DNA of 64,000 nucleotides, taken from assembly GCA_013433145.1 (NCBI GenBank), contig CM024187.1, forward strand, positions 10,615,326 through 10,679,325, in the 5' to 3' direction. The notes under the pieces were generated by a model, which saw nothing but the letters and a program-made list of their open reading frames with translations, did not search any database and was not told the DNA's origin. Below, in pieces: positions 60,601 to 64,000 of the stretch (positions within the stretch are counted from its first letter, which is position 1; each line of letters starts with the position of its first letter). This DNA comes from Ascaris suum (taxonomy: Eukaryota; Nematoda; Chromadorea; Rhabditida; Ascarididae). The position numbers and the translations under genes were made by a program.

Positions 60601-63600
60601 GACCTTTATCGTTAGCATTCTGAGCGCATCAATTGGCTCTCAACTCATTTCCGTCGAGAGGTCACATTAATACGCGCTCAGCAGTCGAAGCCCTGCCCCT
60701 CTCCTCTCCCACACAACAAAGGGCTTACGTTCTCCCCCGTCATCCCCGTCCCGTTAACAAATTTCTTTCGTCGAAAAATATTGGAACGCCATTGAAATTG
60801 ATGATCTATTCGCGGTAACTACATGTTCCACAATTTGGACATGAATGTTAGCGTCAGTTTGTGCTCGGCCTACATAGGTCGGCGGCAGCGCAGTTTCGCC
60901 AAAGATTTTCGCCACTCCCGGATAGCGGCTGGATGGGCCTGGTCACTTTTCCGCTAGCAAAGGTATGTTAACCGAAAGCAGGAGACAGAGAAGTCGGTGA
61001 ACAGAGGAATTATCTGTTGCTAGTATGACGCAGCAATGTAGTGTATCCCTTGTTTGTTAGAGTACGTTGTGAATAGCAAGACCTGTTACTAAGTTACCGT
61101 ATTCACAAAACCGGCCGTAGTTACTCCTGCCGTCCAAACTTGCCACCATAAGTTCTAGTGCGGGAAAAATCCGGAGGGGAGAGAAAATAGGACTACCCTG
61201 GTAGCACCATAGGACTCCAGATGGGTTTTATAAGGATGTTCTACTTAGTTTGCGAAAGCTTTGAAGAAATTTCTGCTCCAGTAAGTCCTCCGCTCCTAAA
61301 AATCTTGGGGACTGTAACGCAGAGGCCGAAGGCCTCAATCAGGATGTAACAGATAACGTTCTAGGCCAATGTGTTTTGAACTTCAAGATGGGAGATTAAT
61401 TTGGAACGGACCATTTTGTAAGCTTAGAAATAACGTACCACAACGGTGGTTGCCGCGTCCCATTGACACTCACCGTTCCTTACTTCGAATACGAAAACAA
61501 GCATCCCGGACACCACACACAAAAATTTCTCTGCCGTCGAGTGCATTAACGTCACGGGCGAATCACTGTCGCTGAGCAGCCTTAAGCATATTGCTATAAC
61601 ACTGAATGTCGCCCATGAGATGTGACTAAACCATCATTTTTGCATACGAAATTTGCTCAGAAACCATAAAATATTTCCGATTGATAAACCTGAAGTAAAG
61701 AAAGGGTAGCTGAGTTTTCTCATCTCCTCTGGAAAAAAAAAATTTTCCATATCATTTCTTCTATGTTTTATATTTTGTAAGAAATGAGCTTCCTAGTACG
61801 TACTGCATCCACCTATTTTACAGTTATCCGATTTGTCTTGATAACTTCGGCAGCCTGTTATTATTGTGGTTTCAGCGCTTTCACCATTGCTGTAACGTCC
61901 CTCTCCCTCCCACAGCCTAACAAGCCAGCACAGTCACTTCACGGTTCCTGTTTTACTCGAAACGAGTGAGCACATGGGAAATCGTCCTTTGCGATAAGCT
62001 TATTGCTTAAGTGTAGCGCGAGATGAGGTGATGCTAAATTGTCAAAATAAACAGAATCTCAGTAGTTTCAACAAAGGTACATCAGCATGAAGTTATATTC
62101 ATTAAGTGAGAAAGCGCAAAGTGCCGATAGATTATTTGCTTCAATAGTGATCAGAGAATGTGACTGTTGCTTTCTTCTCACAGACTCCACACTACAAACC
62201 GCCATTATAGGGCTTCTACGTAAGAGATGAACGGCTAGCACTTGAAATCTTTCCACAACTTAAATCGAACCTGACCACATGGTTAGTGATTTAACGTGCC
62301 ATCCATTGTGGGAGAGAATTCAGTAGGAGGATACTAGGGAAGAGGTGGCGTCAAACTGCGCCAAGAGTTTTCTACAGATGCAATGCCATCAAAACTTCCT
62401 GATTGCTGAGTTGTCTGAGATCGACAACATTGATGGGCGACGTTTCACGGTAGAGTATTATCTGACAAGCGGACGCTCCAAACGCAAGAGTGACATCATT
62501 TGACCAATCCTGGCAACGCACATCGAATAACTGAAAACTGAAAACTGTTTTGCATAAAGGGATTACATTCTTTTATGCAACAGTATTTTGCTTTCGCAGA
62601 TAAAGTCATACGACGAGAATGAGCATTGATCACTGTGCATCTTTGCAGCAGACATGTTAGGAGATGTCTATCCAGTTAGAAGGGCGTAATGAATTCGTCT
62701 TGAAGGATTTTGCTTGTTATGCTTTGGTTTATATCTGTGTATTCACCTACATTAAGAATATTCGAAATGTGTTCGAACCTGAGCCCCATAAGATTATGAG
62801 CGGATAGAAAACTATTAGAGGCAGTGACGTCGAAGGTTACTTGCATAGTCACAGCAGAGGTCCGTTAGATGTAGGTGCCTGTCTCAGCACAAACTTTATG
62901 TCAGCAAATTTTCAAGGATTTACCTCAATGTCTGAGAAGCCTTCAATATGGCCGGCTGAACTCCGAAGTAAGATCGCCCTGTTGGGCACGAGCAAACATG
63001 ATATCCCGTCGTCAGCTGGACAAAGTGAAATCTAAAATAGCCGTTTCGAAATCAAAATGCAACTGTCACGCATTCTGTAGTCGTTAAAAGATTGCAGTTA
63101 GCAGACTGACTGACGCTGTGAGGTGAGCAATGAAGTAGTGATGCCAAGTGATGAAAGCAAAGCAAGAGCATGCGAGCAAGAAGCCAATGAATGCTGCCGG
63201 AGCGTTGTTACGAAGAAACGTTTTTAACCTGTCTAGTTGATGTTATTTACTTTTGTTTGCACTGTCATTATATGTATCTTCAATCTAGATCCTCATCGAA
63301 CATGCTGATATAATCCTTGCGAATTAGGCGCTAAGAAACGGTGGCTATGCTCAGATATCAAGGTATAAAGGGTAGACAGGTGTATACTGAAATATGGGGG
63401 GAGGGGGGAGGGTAGGGAGGCGTGCTAAATGGAACTGAATTTAGCACAGTTTTCGACAAACGCATGCGGCTTATCGCGTCGAATCCATTCTATACTACTC
63501 GGTTATGAAGCCCTGAAATTTTTAAGCGTCAGCGTCTACGAGACAAACGCTACTTGCGCTCTGCCATTTGCATATGAGCGTCTTCTTTCTCGGGTTACTT

Positions 63601-64000
63601 GAATGCAACTGCAACTGCTGGCCAGATTTCGAGCAGCTCACCTGCCACCACGTTGCTGGCATTTCAACGTTCACTTTACCGCTGGCGATTACTTTCCCTT
63701 CGGGTAGTGCATAGCAAATGAGAGTAAATAGGCGAGCATCATACTGTACTGTCCAGATGATCTCATTCGTTGCCGAAATTCGCATCTCGGATGCGATAAT
63801 ATCCATATCGAATTCAGCAGACACTTGGTACGTGTCTGTGTCGAAAACTACCATCCGTGGGCGACGATCATCGTCAATACAAAGTGCCAAATAAGAATAA
63901 TCGGGCGACGTCTGCATCACTGTTATTGAGCCACCAACGTTGAGACTTATCACTGAAATGCTTTCTCTGCCTTTATCCCCTGTACTCAGTTCAAACAATA
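50915..64000 (-). CDS. cfap57: CFAP57/WDR65-like WD40 and coiled-coil protein, N-terminus beyond window
   Basis: At least 16 exons encode WD40-type repeats followed by a long coiled coil, the CFAP57 (WDR65) arrangement. Family members sit in the axoneme of motile cilia (inner-arm dynein docking). About 930 residues are recovered here against roughly 1,250 in vertebrates. The N-terminal 100-150 residues lie past 64000, and the coiled-coil end seems shorter (stop TAA at 50917-50915). Phases agree at most junctions. Unresolved parts: one WD exon between 59089 and 58253, possibly one between 56898 and 56013, and the 5' border of the exon ending 55080. Exon lists are in the two sub-entries. Matches are from memory of the family by eye; another WD40-coiled-coil family is less likely because the repeat order fits along the whole length. 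Confidence 0.75.
51610..51623 (+). repeat. Poly-G run of 14
   Basis: A 14-base G run followed by AAGGAGGG in a CFAP57-like intron. Similar runs occur at 52057-52067 (11 G), 37841-37848 with a nearby G5, and a 15-base C run at 41756-41770 in a TPS intron. These are assembly-sensitive homopolymers and possible quadruplex formers. Confidence 0.8.
55080..64000 (-). CDS. CFAP57-like gene: WD40 half
   Basis: Exons: >64000-63642, 63031-62924, 62530-62396, 60363-60257, 59238-59089, 58253-58091, 57592-57479, 57107-56898, 56013-55751, about 55240-55080. Segments seen: MQTSPDYSYLALCIDDDRRP with MVVFDTDTYQV; ISLCPADDGISCLLVPNRAI; CQDWSNDVTLAFGASACQII; SPGFIKSLVLDSSSDYYLY; HTEAIVSLHVSLRCQRVV; AHGHSLLVAFPTRIALFHIV; EGHIGK joined to IAVDEETEQIAVCLDDELLI; VQSLKWSHDGSQLGLLSVGD; DIGYTGVSTRLANGHHGHLI; VGFKDGHVAYFRFEDSND then DELVLCPLDELSNL, the usual bridge from the last blade into the coiled coil. 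The 60363 acceptor is AAG. Introns are longest near 60.4-62.4 kb, where no exon was found. Confidence 0.72.
60830..61360. repeat. GC-richer block in the largest CFAP57-like intron, probable dispersed repeat
   Basis: About 500 bp of markedly higher GC content, with words such as TAGGTCGGCGGCAGCGCAG and no persisting frame on either strand, inside the intron between exons 62396 and 60363. No element family recognised; it could be a non-autonomous transposon or 5' retroelement remnant. Confidence 0.25.
63396..63417 (+). other. G-quadruplex-forming motif
   Basis: Four G runs (6, 6, 3, 3) separated by A, A and TA, which satisfies the standard quadruplex pattern with 1-2 nt loops. It lies in the intron between exons 63642 and 63031; the G-rich strand is the non-template strand's complement for this gene, so the transcript would carry C runs. 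Confidence 0.7.

Overview
The window looks like nuclear DNA of a clade V (rhabditid/strongylid, hookworm-like) nematode. It is AT-rich, with many short coding exons (about 90-350 bp) separated by introns of a few hundred bases to 2.6 kb. Most inferred acceptors are TTTYAG-like. It carries a near-exact copy of the nematode SL1 spliced leader, and two of its three genes have clear metazoan or nematode homologues. No prokaryotic features, tRNA, rRNA or CRISPR were seen.

Three protein-coding genes were reconstructed, all on the minus strand. I joined exons by protein-family similarity and required matching splice phase at almost every junction. (1) 1687-11532: an SLC17-family (sialin/VGLUT/phosphate-cotransporter type) major facilitator, 10 exons, complete except for the initiator exon. 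(2) 21527-44129: a trehalose-6-phosphate synthase, about 27 exons and about 1,440 codons. It has an unrecognised helical N-terminal extension, a GT20 synthase domain and a C-terminal HAD trehalose-phosphatase-type domain whose acidic motifs look intact. (3) 50915 to beyond 64000: a CFAP57/WDR65-like protein, WD40 repeats followed by a long coiled coil. Its N-terminus lies beyond the right edge.

Layout: 1-1.7 kb is the 3' flank of the transporter with a (TA)n tract. 1.7-11.5 kb is the transporter, whose introns hold the SL1-like 22-mer (3379-3400) next to a GC-richer, promoter-like block. 11.5-21.5 kb is intergenic, with hairpins, diverged repeats and a weak plus-strand exon candidate. 21.5-44.1 kb is the trehalose gene, including a 155-bp (TA)n tract starting 4 bases after a 5' splice site and a near-perfect intronic hairpin. 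44.1-50.9 kb is intergenic and transposon-derived, with a 429-bp inverted repeat of about 99% identity around a 542-bp spacer and a decayed non-LTR reverse transcriptase. 50.9-64 kb is the CFAP57-like gene.

The three genes have no evident shared pathway: membrane transport of organic or inorganic anions, trehalose synthesis, and an axonemal-type scaffold. Nothing suggests an operon, since the intergenic gaps are 10 kb and 6.8 kb. The best candidates for something new are the SL1-like insertion with its flanking block, the young large palindrome, the survival of a motile-cilium-type gene in a nematode, and the unusual number of AAG 3' splice sites.
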